A DNA stretch of 26,524 nt, from contig MU646987.1 of the NCBI GenBank assembly GCA_026770585.1, forward strand, positions 147,187 to 173,710, in the 5' to 3' direction. The notes under the pieces are model-generated. The model did no database searches. It worked only from the letters and a program-made list of their open reading frames with translations, and was not told the origin of the DNA. The DNA is from Baffinella frigidus. Taxonomy: Eukaryota; Cryptophyceae; Cryptomonadales; Baffinellaceae. The translations under genes were made by a program, and so were the position numbers. Shown here one piece after another: positions 13,719 through 20,722 of this stretch. Position 1 is the stretch's first letter; the number at the start of each line of letters is the position of its first letter.

Positions 13719-13936
13719 GCCTTTGCGCCAGAGGGATTCGAAGTGGGCCATGGTAATAGCGTAACAGGCTGAAAACCGGGTAGTTATGCCTACGGTATTG
13801 CCTACGGTAGGCTGTAGGGCCCTAGGGGGGGTGCTATGAAACATGAGGTCCTAGGGGCCCTACGGCCTACCGTAGGCAATACCGTAGGCCTAAGTACTCG
13901 GTTTTCAGTCCGTTATCTTATGAATGGTGAGGCGGG
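13719..13936 (-). pseudogene. EF-hand exon 6 copy, split by element F
   Basis: Minus strand ACCATGGCCCACTTCGAATC reads TMAHFESLWRKGA and stop, one residue from the intact TMAQFESLWRKGA at 14387-14467. Upstream a family F element (13755-13923) interrupts it between duplicated ATGGT; beyond it GACGGGCCCGCCTCACCAT may be the preceding codons. Confidence 0.75.
13755..13923. mobile_element. Family F element in an EF-hand exon copy
   Basis: Arms AACAGGCTGAAAACCGGGTA and complement; core GGTATTGCCTACGGTAGG. ATGGT on both sides (13750-13754, 13924-13928) looks like a 5-bp target duplication. Confidence 0.75.
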
Positions 13937-13978
13937 CCCGTCCTACAACCCACAGCCCCGCGGCGGGCCCGTCCCGCA

Positions 13979-14082
13979 TATCCCTTAAGTGCCCAGTAGG
14001 CTCATACGCCCTACCGTAGGGCCCTAGGACCTGCCTAGGGCTTCCACGGGCGATTATTCACCCGTTGGTCACTTAAGGGATA
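13979..14082. mobile_element. Family E element
   Basis: TATCCCTTAAGTGCCCAGTA to GGTCACTTAAGGGATA, core CCCTACCGTAGGGCCCTAGG. Confidence 0.85.
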
Positions 14083-14084
14083 CG

Positions 14085-14106
14085 TATCAGGAGCCTTTGC
14101 GCCTGA
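14085..14106 (-). pseudogene. EF-hand exon 6 3'-end fragment
   Basis: Minus-strand GGCGCAAAGGCTCCTGA (RKGS, stop), sandwiched between two E elements; compare GGCGCAAAGGCGCCTAG at the true exon end. Confidence 0.6.
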
Positions 14107-14211
14107 TATCCCTGAAGTGGCGACTAGGCTCACGCGCCCTACCGCAGGGCCCTAGAACCTGCCTAGGACCTCTTGGGGGTCGAATTGGACCCACTGGTCA
14201 CTTGAGAAATA
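14107..14211. mobile_element. Family E element
   Basis: TATCCCTGAAGTGGCGACTA to ACTGGTCACTTGAGAAATA. Confidence 0.8.
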
Positions 14212-14279
14212 ATCTGCAATTCCGAGGCGGGCCCGTCCCACATATACGTATATCCTGGGCGGGCCCTCCCACAAATACG

Positions 14280-14384
14280 TATCCCTTAAGTGGCCAGCCG
14301 GTCAAATTTGACCGGCAAGAGGTCCTAGGCAGGTCCTAGAACCCTACGGTAGGGCGTATGAGCCTGCTGGCCACTTAAGAGATA
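14280..14384. mobile_element. Family E element
   Basis: TATCCCTTAAGTGGCCAG to GGCCACTTAAGAGATA; ends two bases before the EFCAB11-like stop codon. Confidence 0.85.
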
Positions 14385-14386
14385 TC

Positions 14387-17300
14387 CTAGGCGCCTTTGC
14401 GCCATAGGGACTCGAACTGGGCCATGGTGAGGCGCCCGTCGTGGTCGGAATCGAACTCGAAGAATATCTGGGGTTGGGCGAGGGGCGTTTGTTAACACGT
14501 AGCTCCACGCACAATTAATACAAGTAAATGCGGATGCACGTTAATACGGTAACGGCCTGAAAATGGGGTAGTTAGGCATACGGCATTGCCTAGGACCTCC
14601 TACCGTAGGCCGAGACTTTTTGGTCCTAGGATCCCTCGGCCTACGGTAGGAGGTCGTAGGCAATGCCGTATGCCTAACTACCCCATTTTCAGGCCGTTAG
14701 CCTATGAAAATGCGGATGCGCGTTCGCGATTGTAACGGCAAAGGCCATCAGGCGATGGACCCACACGAGGCTACCTATGCGAACATAATAAATGTCGATT
14801 GTAAACGTGTGTAGTAATTTTCAGATGAAAGCCTTGATACTTTACACAAGTCCGACCGCTCAGCGGGCGGAAACGTGATCATTTGCTGACTTTTGGCGTG
14901 TTTCCTGGGCAATAATCCAATAATTAACTTATGAATCTGTTCGCATGGATAGCCTCGTGTGCATTACAGGGGTTTCTCGCGAAAAAGGGCACGCGCCGTC
15001 CCTAGGGTGGTCCTCTGCTCCTAGGACTAGCCCTACGGTAGGGCCCTAGGGGAGAGAGAACTCAAAGAATACAGGGGTACCTCGCGCATAAGAAAGCGGC
15101 TCCCCATAGGACCCTACAGTAGGACCATGCCTAGGGCCCTATGGTGGTCCTAGGGGGGGTGCGCTTTCTTATGAGCGAGGTACCCCTGTATCCGCCATCA
15201 GGAGAGGGACATTGATTACATGGATGGTGCCACCAACCCTCACGGGCTGAGCAAATCAATGATTTTCCATTTTCGATTTTCAAGGCAAAATGGCTCCACC
15301 CACTCGAGGCTAGAAATGGGACCATTTTAAAGGTGGGGTTGTTAAATTTAGTACCAGTCACGGGCAGGTTTGGTCACGTTGCTCGGAGAATTCCCCCAGC
15401 AACGTGACCAACCCCCCCTATTTGTGTGAAAATTACTACACCTCTCTTTCCCCCCTTCACTTGTACAAGAAGCTCTGTTTTAAAATGGTCCCATGTCTAG
15501 CCTCGAGTGGACGGATGCCGGTATCCGGCGGCCTCCAAGGGAAATACGTGACCTCAAATTCGACGATTTGCTCAGGCTATGAGGGTTGGTGGTATGCTCC
15601 CATGACCAGCCCTACTGTAGGACTACTGTAGGACCCTAGGGCGGAGAGAACTCGAAGAGTATCTGAGATTAGGAGAGGGACCGTTACAGGGGGTACTCTC
15701 GAATAAGGACACACGCCGGACCCACAGGGGTTCCTCGCTCATAAGAAAGCGCCTCCCCCTAGGACCCTACAGCAGGCCTATGCCTAGGGCCCTATGGTGA
15801 TCCTATGGGGGCGGGCGCTTTCTTATGAGCGAGGTACCCCTGTATGCTGCTAGGACTAGCTATCCCACAAGTGGCCATGCCGTCAAATTTGACGGCCAAG
15901 AGGTCCTAGGCAGGTCCTAGGGCCCTACGGTAGGGCGTATGAGCCTACTGGCCACTTAAGGGATATGTGACGTCGGATACTATAGGACCCTAGGCCGCTG
16001 TCGAACTCGACGAGACTCTGCCAGCAGGGGAGGGCCCGGTAGCCGCTATCGAGGCACCCGAGGGTTCGTTTAAAAGTCAGGACCGGAAATTCGGTCCCAG
16101 CTTTTTCATTTTAAAAGTCCACTCCCCTTAGCATTCAGGCGAAAGTTTTTTCAACCCTCTAAAATTGAATTGACGTCCTCGCTCGGCAGCGGTAGCTCGA
16201 GAATAGTCGGCGAGCCAGCGTGAGGCAGAGCTAGGCCTCGCTAGGGGGGTGCCAAGTCGAAGAGCGCACTCCAGTGGTCGAGGGTGGCCACACAGTACAC
16301 TCGGAGCCAGAACGTTTCGCCTAAGTCAACTCCCCCTGAAAGCTAGCGCCTTAAGTCAAATGCCTGGTCCCAGACCAGGGTCCATCTAAACGAAATCAGG
16401 GGAAAGTTGACTTAGGTGAGCTGGTTGACTTAGCTGAAATCGTGTGGGTCGGAGTGCAGTACCAGAGAGTTCCAGCGCTGCCTCAGTCGGGCTGGCTGTC
16501 ATTTTGTTCTCAAGTTGACATGCTGGGTTTGTGGTGCAGATTTGTCCACTTTGGCGCGGGAGCCCAGGCCAAAGTGGACGCGGGAAAGAGCCCAGGCTGT
16601 CCGAACTGGTGGACCCAAATAGACTGAGAAAGAGCTAGGTTATTGGTATCGCTGTCGAACTCGAAAAAGGTTTGTCACCACACGGTGGACTACGAACCTT
16701 TCATCAAACGTCAACTTACCTCAAGACAATTAACTTTAAGGATTTTTCTCATGCAAATTGGTCACGTAACACCCCGGAATCCGGGGTCACCGAAACCCTC
16801 GTAGCCCACCGAGTGGTCAGGCGAGAGACATTTGTTAGTACCAGGAAAGGGTTGACCTTTATTATTCCTCTTGCAGAGCGCGGCCCACCGAGACAAAAGT
16901 CGAGAGTGGAACGTCTCAAAGCAAAAGTGGAACCTCTGTTAACTTAAGAAGTAACAGAATACTAGGGAGATAAAACTTCCTTGGGTACCAGGAGAGCCGC
17001 TTTACAAATCTGTTCATGGGGACCACCACGCGACGATGGGATGCGTATCAAATCGACCTGGCTCCAAAGTCAACTCACCCACAAATCCGTCAACTTGTCC
17101 CGGAATCCGCCCAACAATACTTTTAGTAGTGCATAAATAATAGACAGACGGGTCGGATTTGATACACAGGTTATCGTCGCGGGGAAGGTCTATCAAGTTG
17201 GGGAAACCCTGTTCGACCAGACGCTCCCTCACCACCAACCCTCCCAGTTGGACCAAATCATCGATTTGAGATTTGAGACCTACCCTTGTAGAGACCCCAG

Positions 17301-20290
17301 ATCCGGGGTCTCTGTAAGGGTCAATCAAGGGTAAATCTACAATCTGAAATCGACGATTTGGTCCAATCGTGAGGGTTGGTGGGACTTTACGCGGCATAAG
17401 TGGCCGCAAGCTCGGTGCTTTACTGTACCTGGGGTTATTTTTGCTCGGTGCTTTACTGTACCTGGGGTTATTTTTGCTCGGTGTTTTACTGTACCTGGGG
17501 TTATTTCTACAGTGCGGAAGCACCTCCTGGAAGACCCTCGTCGCATCCTCGAGCGTCAGGAAAGAGTATTATATAGTCTATACATCCATTATATATATCT
17601 TTATACAGGGCTATCCCTTATCTGCCTGCGCCGCCTCAAGTCGTCACCGTTAACTAGCCCCCAAAATGTCTATCTTTCAAAAATGACATTTTTGGGCTTG
17701 GCCGCCCCTGCATGGAAAAATCTAGAAAAATAACCAGCTTGTCAGGCTCGCTAAGCTGAAAAAATTGAAATTGGTGCTTGACGATCTGAGAAACCCCAGA
17801 TTTTTTTAGATCCGGGAAACCCTCGTCCGCACCATGCAAAGCCTGAGGGGCCCGTGTAGTAATTTTGATTGAAACGTTTGAAAATTGAAACGTTTCGGCA
17901 GATAAGGGATACAACCATTATATAGCGCATTATATAGCCTATAAATTCATTATACCCCCCCGTGAAACCCGGTTAGGGTCAGGGTAGCACCTGCTCGACT
18001 AGGTGCTCCCCGCACGTGCGCGCAGCTCTACATGTATTGTATAGCCTATCCATTATACGTATACATCCATTGTACCCACCCGTGAAACCCGGTTAGGGGC
18101 TGGGCAGGACCTGCTCGACCAGACGTTCCCCGCACGTGCGCCCGGCTCTACATGTATTGTACAGCCTATACATCCATTATACGTATACATCCATTATACC
18201 GTGAAACCCGGTTAGGGTCAGGGCTGGACCTGCTCGACTAGGCGCTCCCGCACGTGCGGAGCAACCTCTTGGAAAACCCTCTTTGCGTCATCGAGCGTGA
18301 GGAACCTGGGGTTGCGGTGGGCTTTGGGGTTTGTTTGGGGTTTGGGGTTTGGGGTTTGGGGTTCAGGGTTCAGGGTTCAGGGTTCAGGGTTCAGGGTTCA
18401 GGGTTCAGGGTTCAGGGTTCAGGGTGCAGGGTTTCGGTTTTAGGGGTTGGGAGTGACCCCTCGGAGCGCCTGTCCGCGGCCTCGAAAAAAGTTAAGGGTT
18501 TAGGGTTTGGGGTTAGGGATTAGGGTATAAGGTTTAGGGATCAGGTTTTAGGGTTGAACGTTATCACGTGCCACGGGAGCTGTTTTCTGTTTTCTGTTTT
18601 CTGGTTTCTGTTTTCTAGTTTCCAGTTTCCGGTTTCTGGTTTCCGGTTTCTGGTTTCTGGTTCCACTTTTCTGGTTTCCGGTTTCTGGTTTCTGGTTTCT
18701 GGTTCCGGGTTTCATGTTTCGTGTTTCGAATTTCGGGTTTCGGAGGGTGCAGGGTCTGACCCCGCGGAACGCCTGTCAGCGGCTTTGAAAGCCAGCCGCA
18801 TCATGTCTCCCTCGTCCTCCCCCTGGGTTAGGGTTGAGGGTTTGGAGTTTGGGGCTTAAGGTTTAGGGATGACAGGTTAGGGATAAGGGGTCAGGAATGA
18901 GCTTTTAGGGTTTATGGTATATGGTTTAGGGTTTGGGGTTTAGGGTTTAGGGTTTAGGGTTTAGGGTTCAGGGTTTAGGGTTTAGAGTTTAGGGTTTAGA
19001 GTTTAGTTTTGGGGGATCAGCGTTCCTTCTCTTTGAGGTTTAGGGTTCGTTATTCCAATGCTTCGTTTAGGGTTTGGGGTTTAGAAGAAAAACTATCGAA
19101 GACAACCACATGGCCACCATGTACCCCCTTCCGTGACGGCCTTGTAGGACTAGGACCTGAACGTTTAGGGGTTACAGTTAGTCCTATTTTGGATTTGAGG
19201 CTTGTCCCCCTCCCTGCGTGAGCGAGAGGGAGAAGTTTATTAATGCCAAAACGAAGCTGATTCCCCGGGGCTGGGGTACAAATCTGCCAGTTTTCGCGGA
19301 GCAAACATTCGAAGCTGATTCCCCGGGGCGAAGCTGATTCCCCGGGGCTGGGGTACAAATCAGCCAGTTTTCGCGGTGCAAACATTCAGTGAACCTTTCG
19401 CGGAGCAAATGTTCCGTGAACCCGGCGGAATCCTAGCTCTGTCTCAGTCTATGTGGCCTCACCAATTCGGTGAGCCCGGGCTCTTCCCCGCTGCAAAGTT
19501 GACGGGTGTGTACCGCAAGCCCAGCGTGTCAACTTGAGAATGGTCAGTCAACCTGAGTAGGGCACAGCTAGGAGGCTCGCGAGGGCTGGTGGAGGGGTCG
19601 GACCAAAGGGCAACTGAGAAGCTTTCGATGCACATCCTAGCGCTGCCTCTCGTTTGTTCTGCGTACAAAAGGGCAACTGAGATGCTTTGGATGCGGCACC
19701 TCCGCGCGCTGCCGCACAGCCGCCAGGAACTCCTCCCACCCCACCGCGTACCCTCCAGTCGCCGGGCCCGCATCCTCCCCGGCGCCGTGCGCGCCCCCTC
19801 CTGCAGCGCCGCTCCGGGAGTACGAGGAGGTGGGGGGGAAGGATGCGGCGAGGGTGGGCGTGTGTGCGTGACCGAAGAGCACCGCCAGTTCGTAGCGTGT
19901 CGGCTTGTACCTGCCGGCGCAGGCGGCGTGAGGTTGACGGGCTTTCCACGCCATGGCTCTACAAATGCCCCACGCGAGGACGAGATGCGGCAATCGAGAG
20001 CCGCGCTGCCGCAGTATGGGGGGCGAGGGGCGATACCCGAGGAGCTCCATAAAGGCAAGTTTGACCCCTTCGCGCGTGAGGCTCCCGCTCCCCTCCGCAT
20101 CGTACCGCTCAAACGCCCTCCGCGCCCGCGCCTCGAACGCCTCCGCAGTCCTACTACCCCCGCCCGCACGCGCCGCCGCGCCGCAGCGGCCGCTCGCAGT
20201 GTGCGAGGACGGCGCCCCCCAGAGCGCGCCGCCGTGCAGGCCGGTGTGCCCCCCGGCCCGGAGCGCGTGCCAGTCGCGCAGCCCCTCCAT
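14387..20290 (-). CDS. EFCAB11: EF-hand protein resembling EFCAB11, six exons
   Basis: Exons on the minus strand: 20290-20037 (ATG in AACATGG), 19910-19873, 19800-19700, 18822-18761, 18305-18230 and 14467-14387 (TAG). Phases 2/1/0/2/0 join without error to 203 residues. EF1: AFERYDAEGSGSLTREGVKL (acidic residues at loop 1, 3; Glu missing at 12), then MELLGYKPTRYELAVLFG across exons 1-2, the family signature after EF1. Exon 3 ends GYAVGWEEFLAAVRQRAE (degenerate EF2). Exon 4 (GEDEGDMMRLAFKAADRRSA) plus exon 5 (GFLTLDDAKRVFQEVAPHV..) form EF3, very close to human EFCAB11 GFLTLEDFKKAFRQVAP as I recall it. EF4 in exon 6, IFFEFDSDHDGRLTMAQFES, has Asp at 1, 3, 5, Gly 6 and Gln instead of Glu at 12, so it is the best calcium site. 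The protein ends LWRKGA, as short after EF4 as in the family. Residues 1-60 are Ala/Gly-rich and unrelated. Likely a calcium-binding accessory protein; role unknown. Introns of 126, 72, 877, 455 and 3762 nt carry telomere-like arrays, elements and broken exon copies. Confidence 0.85.
14525..14736. mobile_element. Family F element between direct repeats
   Basis: Element 14552-14698: ACGGCCTGAAAATGGGGTAG and complement, core GGTCCTAGGATCCCTCGGCC. Flanks AAATGCGGATGCACGTT (14526) and AAATGCGGATGCGCGTT (14708) are a direct repeat of 17 bp or more. Confidence 0.75.
14762..14961. mobile_element. Family K element
   Basis: CACACGAGGCTACCTATGCG and complement CGCATGGATAGCCTCGTGTG; contains GTGTAGTAATTTTC in its left half. 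Right half as at 4152-4246. Confidence 0.8.
14965..15052. mobile_element. Degenerate H-like fragment
   Basis: TTACAGGGGTTTCTCGCGAA start and CCTACGGTAGGGCCCTAGGG core; right arm missing. A similar start occurs at 15683-15720. Confidence 0.5.
15053..15071 (-). pseudogene. EF-hand exon 6 5'-end fragment
   Basis: Minus ATTCTTTGAGTTCTCTC, compare ATATTCTTCGAGTTCGATTC at the exon 6 start; broken by H on one side and by a CCTAGGGCCC core on the other. Confidence 0.55.
15070..15190. mobile_element. Family H element (TA-flanked)
   Basis: TACAGGGGTACCTCGCGCAT to ATGAGCGAGGTACCCCTGTA. Confidence 0.9.
15230..15592. mobile_element. Family C element with nested L element
   Basis: CCACCAACCCTCACGGGCTG.. 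and ..GAGGGTTGGTGG; compared with the copy at 1136, the sequence is split after GGCTCCAC by L3 (15299-15510) and resumes ACGGATGCCGGTATCCGG. Confidence 0.9.
15299..15510. mobile_element. Family L element nested in C
   Basis: CCACTCGAGGCTAGAAATGG to TCTAGCCTCGAGTGG; inner GTCACGTTGCTCGGAGAA hairpin and GAAAATTACTACAC. Confidence 0.9.
15647..15668 (-). pseudogene. EF-hand exon 6 5'-end fragment with acceptor
   Basis: Minus CTAATCTCAG then ATACTCTTCGAGTTCTCTCC, matching the intron end and first five codons (IFFEF) of exon 6. Confidence 0.6.
15723..15844. mobile_element. Family H element
   Basis: CACAGGGGTTCCTCGCTCAT to GAGCGAGGTACCCCTGTA; left TA lost. Confidence 0.85.
15861..15965. mobile_element. 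Family E element
   Basis: TATCCCACAAGTGGCCATGC to GGCCACTTAAGGGATA; GTCAAATTTGACGGCC core. Confidence 0.85.
15996..16023 (-). pseudogene. EF-hand exon 6 5'-end fragment
   Basis: Minus TGCTGGCAG then AGTCTCGTCGAGTTCGACAGC (SLVEFDSG), compare IFFEFDSD. Followed by CCTAGGGTCC. Confidence 0.55.
16024..16319. other. Intron 5 spacer
   Basis: Half of a family A end near 16190-16235 (GAGAATAGTCGG.. GAGGCAGAGCTAG). The minus frame 16320-16250 reads FWLRVYCVATLDHWSALFDL; the GCTCTTCGACTTGG part may be a seventh, weak exon 6-like fragment. Confidence 0.4.
16320..16416. mobile_element. Family G element
   Basis: CCTAAGTCAACTCCCCCTGA to CAGGGGAAAGTTGACTTAGG, tip TGGTCCCAGACCA. Confidence 0.75.
16476..16638. 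mobile_element. Family A element
   Basis: CTGCCTCAGTCGGGCTGG to CAAATAGACTGAGAAAGAGC, with CCACTTTGGC..GCCAAAGTGG inner palindrome. Confidence 0.7.
16640..16672 (-). pseudogene. EF-hand exon 6 fragment between A and D elements
   Basis: Minus ACCTTTTTCGAGTTCGACAG then CGATACC reads FFEFDSDT, the start of EF4 up to loop residue 3, then cut on both sides. Confidence 0.65.
16677..16817. mobile_element. Family D element
   Basis: ACCACACGGTGGACTACGAA to CGTAGCCCACCGAGTGGT; CCCCGGAATCCGGGG core. Confidence 0.85.
16818..17196. other. Intron 5 spacer
   Basis: A weak inverted repeat GCGTATCAAATCGACC (17042) / GGTCGGATTTGATAC (17151-17165) surrounds 100 bp. No exon recognised. Confidence 0.4.
17232..17382. 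mobile_element. Family C element inside exon 5 copy
   Basis: CCACCAACCCTCCCAGTTGG to CGTGAGGGTTGGTGG; GAGACCCCAGATCCGGGGTCTC core. Confidence 0.85.
17411..17508. repeat. 33-bp tandem repeat, three units
   Basis: CTCGGTGCTTTACTGTACCT.., almost identical units, ending at the exon 5 copy. Confidence 0.9.
17614..17911. mobile_element. Long inverted-repeat element W
   Basis: CTATCCCTTATCTGCCTG and GCAGATAAGGGATA termini about 300 bp apart; inside, ATTTTTGGGC, GTGTAGTAATTTTG and a TTTCAATTTTCAAACG stretch. Ends only moderately matched. Confidence 0.5.
17955..18250 (-). repeat. 120-bp tandem units carrying exon 5 end and donor
   Basis: Units start at 17962, 18082 and 18201 (GTGAAACCCGGTTAGGG). 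Each has, on the minus strand, CACGTGCGGG..CTAGTCGAGCAG|GT, the last codons of exon 5 plus a donor, and ends in an ATGTATTGTATAGCC..CCATTATA stretch. Confidence 0.85.
18306..18452. repeat. Telomere-like array in intron 4
   Basis: TTTGGGG units then about nine TTCAGGG units; they start 12 bases from the exon 5 acceptor. Confidence 0.9.
18453..18491 (-). pseudogene. EF-hand exon 4 copy, 5' truncated
   Basis: Minus TTTTTCGAGGCCGCGGACAG then GCGCTCCGAGGGGTCACTC reads FFEAADRRSEGSL; the exon at 18761-18822 reads AFKAADRRSAGSD at this point. A GT after GAGGG matches the real donor position. Confidence 0.75.
18492..18745. repeat. Telomere-like stretch and TTTCTGGTTTC minisatellite
   Basis: GGGTTTAGGG units to 18553, then units of 7-14 bp (TTTCTGGTTTCTGG, TTTCCGG) to about 18745. 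Open frames here are artefacts. Confidence 0.9.
18826..19085. repeat. Telomere-like TTTAGGG array in intron 3
   Basis: Best at 18935-19010. On the minus strand its end (ACCCTAACCCAG) is the exon 4 acceptor. Confidence 0.9.
19253..19410. repeat. Direct repeat GAAGCTGATTCCCCGGGGCT
   Basis: 58-bp units at 19253-19310 and 19330-19387 plus a 19-bp partial between; then a small CGGAGCAAATGTTCCGTGAA palindrome. Confidence 0.85.
19433..19571. mobile_element. Family A element
   Basis: CTAGCTCTGTCTCAGTCTAT to TGAGTAGGGCACAGCTAG with the full A interior. Confidence 0.8.
19612..19653 (-). pseudogene. Copy of exon 3 end and donor region
   Basis: 19669-19714 (exon 3 end, donor and early intron) recurs 57 bp downstream on the minus strand; in the copy GGCAGCGCTAGGATGTGC replaces GGCAGCGCGCGGAGGTGC. 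A CTTTTGTACGCAG acceptor-like sequence lies between. Confidence 0.65.
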
Positions 20291-20722
20291 GTTTTCGGGT
20301 GTCTGCCACCCTCTCCTCCCAACAAGTCCCAGCGGAGCGCTCACCGACGGGATTTCCACCGACGGGGAGGGGACTGTGCGCACACGACCGCGACCTACCA
20401 GACCGCGACTGCTCTTGGAGCCTCCCCTGTCGTCTGGTCCCCGTCCAAAACTTCCGAAGTCGGAAGGGAAAATACTCGAGATACGTACACCTCGGGCTTG
20501 ATATACTACAAGAAAGGCTCAATGCTCGTATATACGGATCTGTATACGGCCAAGGCGTGGTGAGATTTCGAAAAAACGTGAACGTTGAGTTTGAACATCG
20601 CAAGAGGTCCCAGGACTCGAGCACCCCCCACCCTCCCTCCTAACCCCTGCAGAGCGACCACCGTCGCTCTTGTCTACCTCGGCCCTGCACCCGCAGCGCC
20701 GCTCCTGACCCCCTGAGAGAAG
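20291..20722. promoter_or_regulatory. Divergent intergenic region, 432 bp
   Basis: Between the minus start at 20290 and the plus start at 20723. AT-rich centre (TATATACGGATCTGTATACG near 20528), otherwise GC-rich. Frames through it are open without family support. Confidence 0.35.

Larger units (their letters stand above)
17197..17562 (-). pseudogene. EF-hand exon 5 copy, split
   Basis: Minus strand 17556-17509 reads FLTLEDATRVFQEVLPH, nearly the exon 5 protein, then stops at a 33-bp tandem repeat; a family C element follows, and at 17228-17199 GAGCGTCTGGTCGAACAG gives ERLVEQ, the exon 5 end. The reading FLTLED.. is closer to the animal family than the intact exon (FLTLDD). Confidence 0.75.

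Noticed and set aside
16250-16320. Minus reading FWLRVYCVATLDHWSALF as an ion-channel pore loop
   Set aside because: A single short piece with no neighbouring transmembrane exons; its end aligns better with a decayed EF-hand exon 6 start.
19459-20563. Long frames of 250-324 codons on both strands over EF-hand exons 1-3
   Set aside because: They read through introns or antisense; the EF-hand match uses only the spliced frame.
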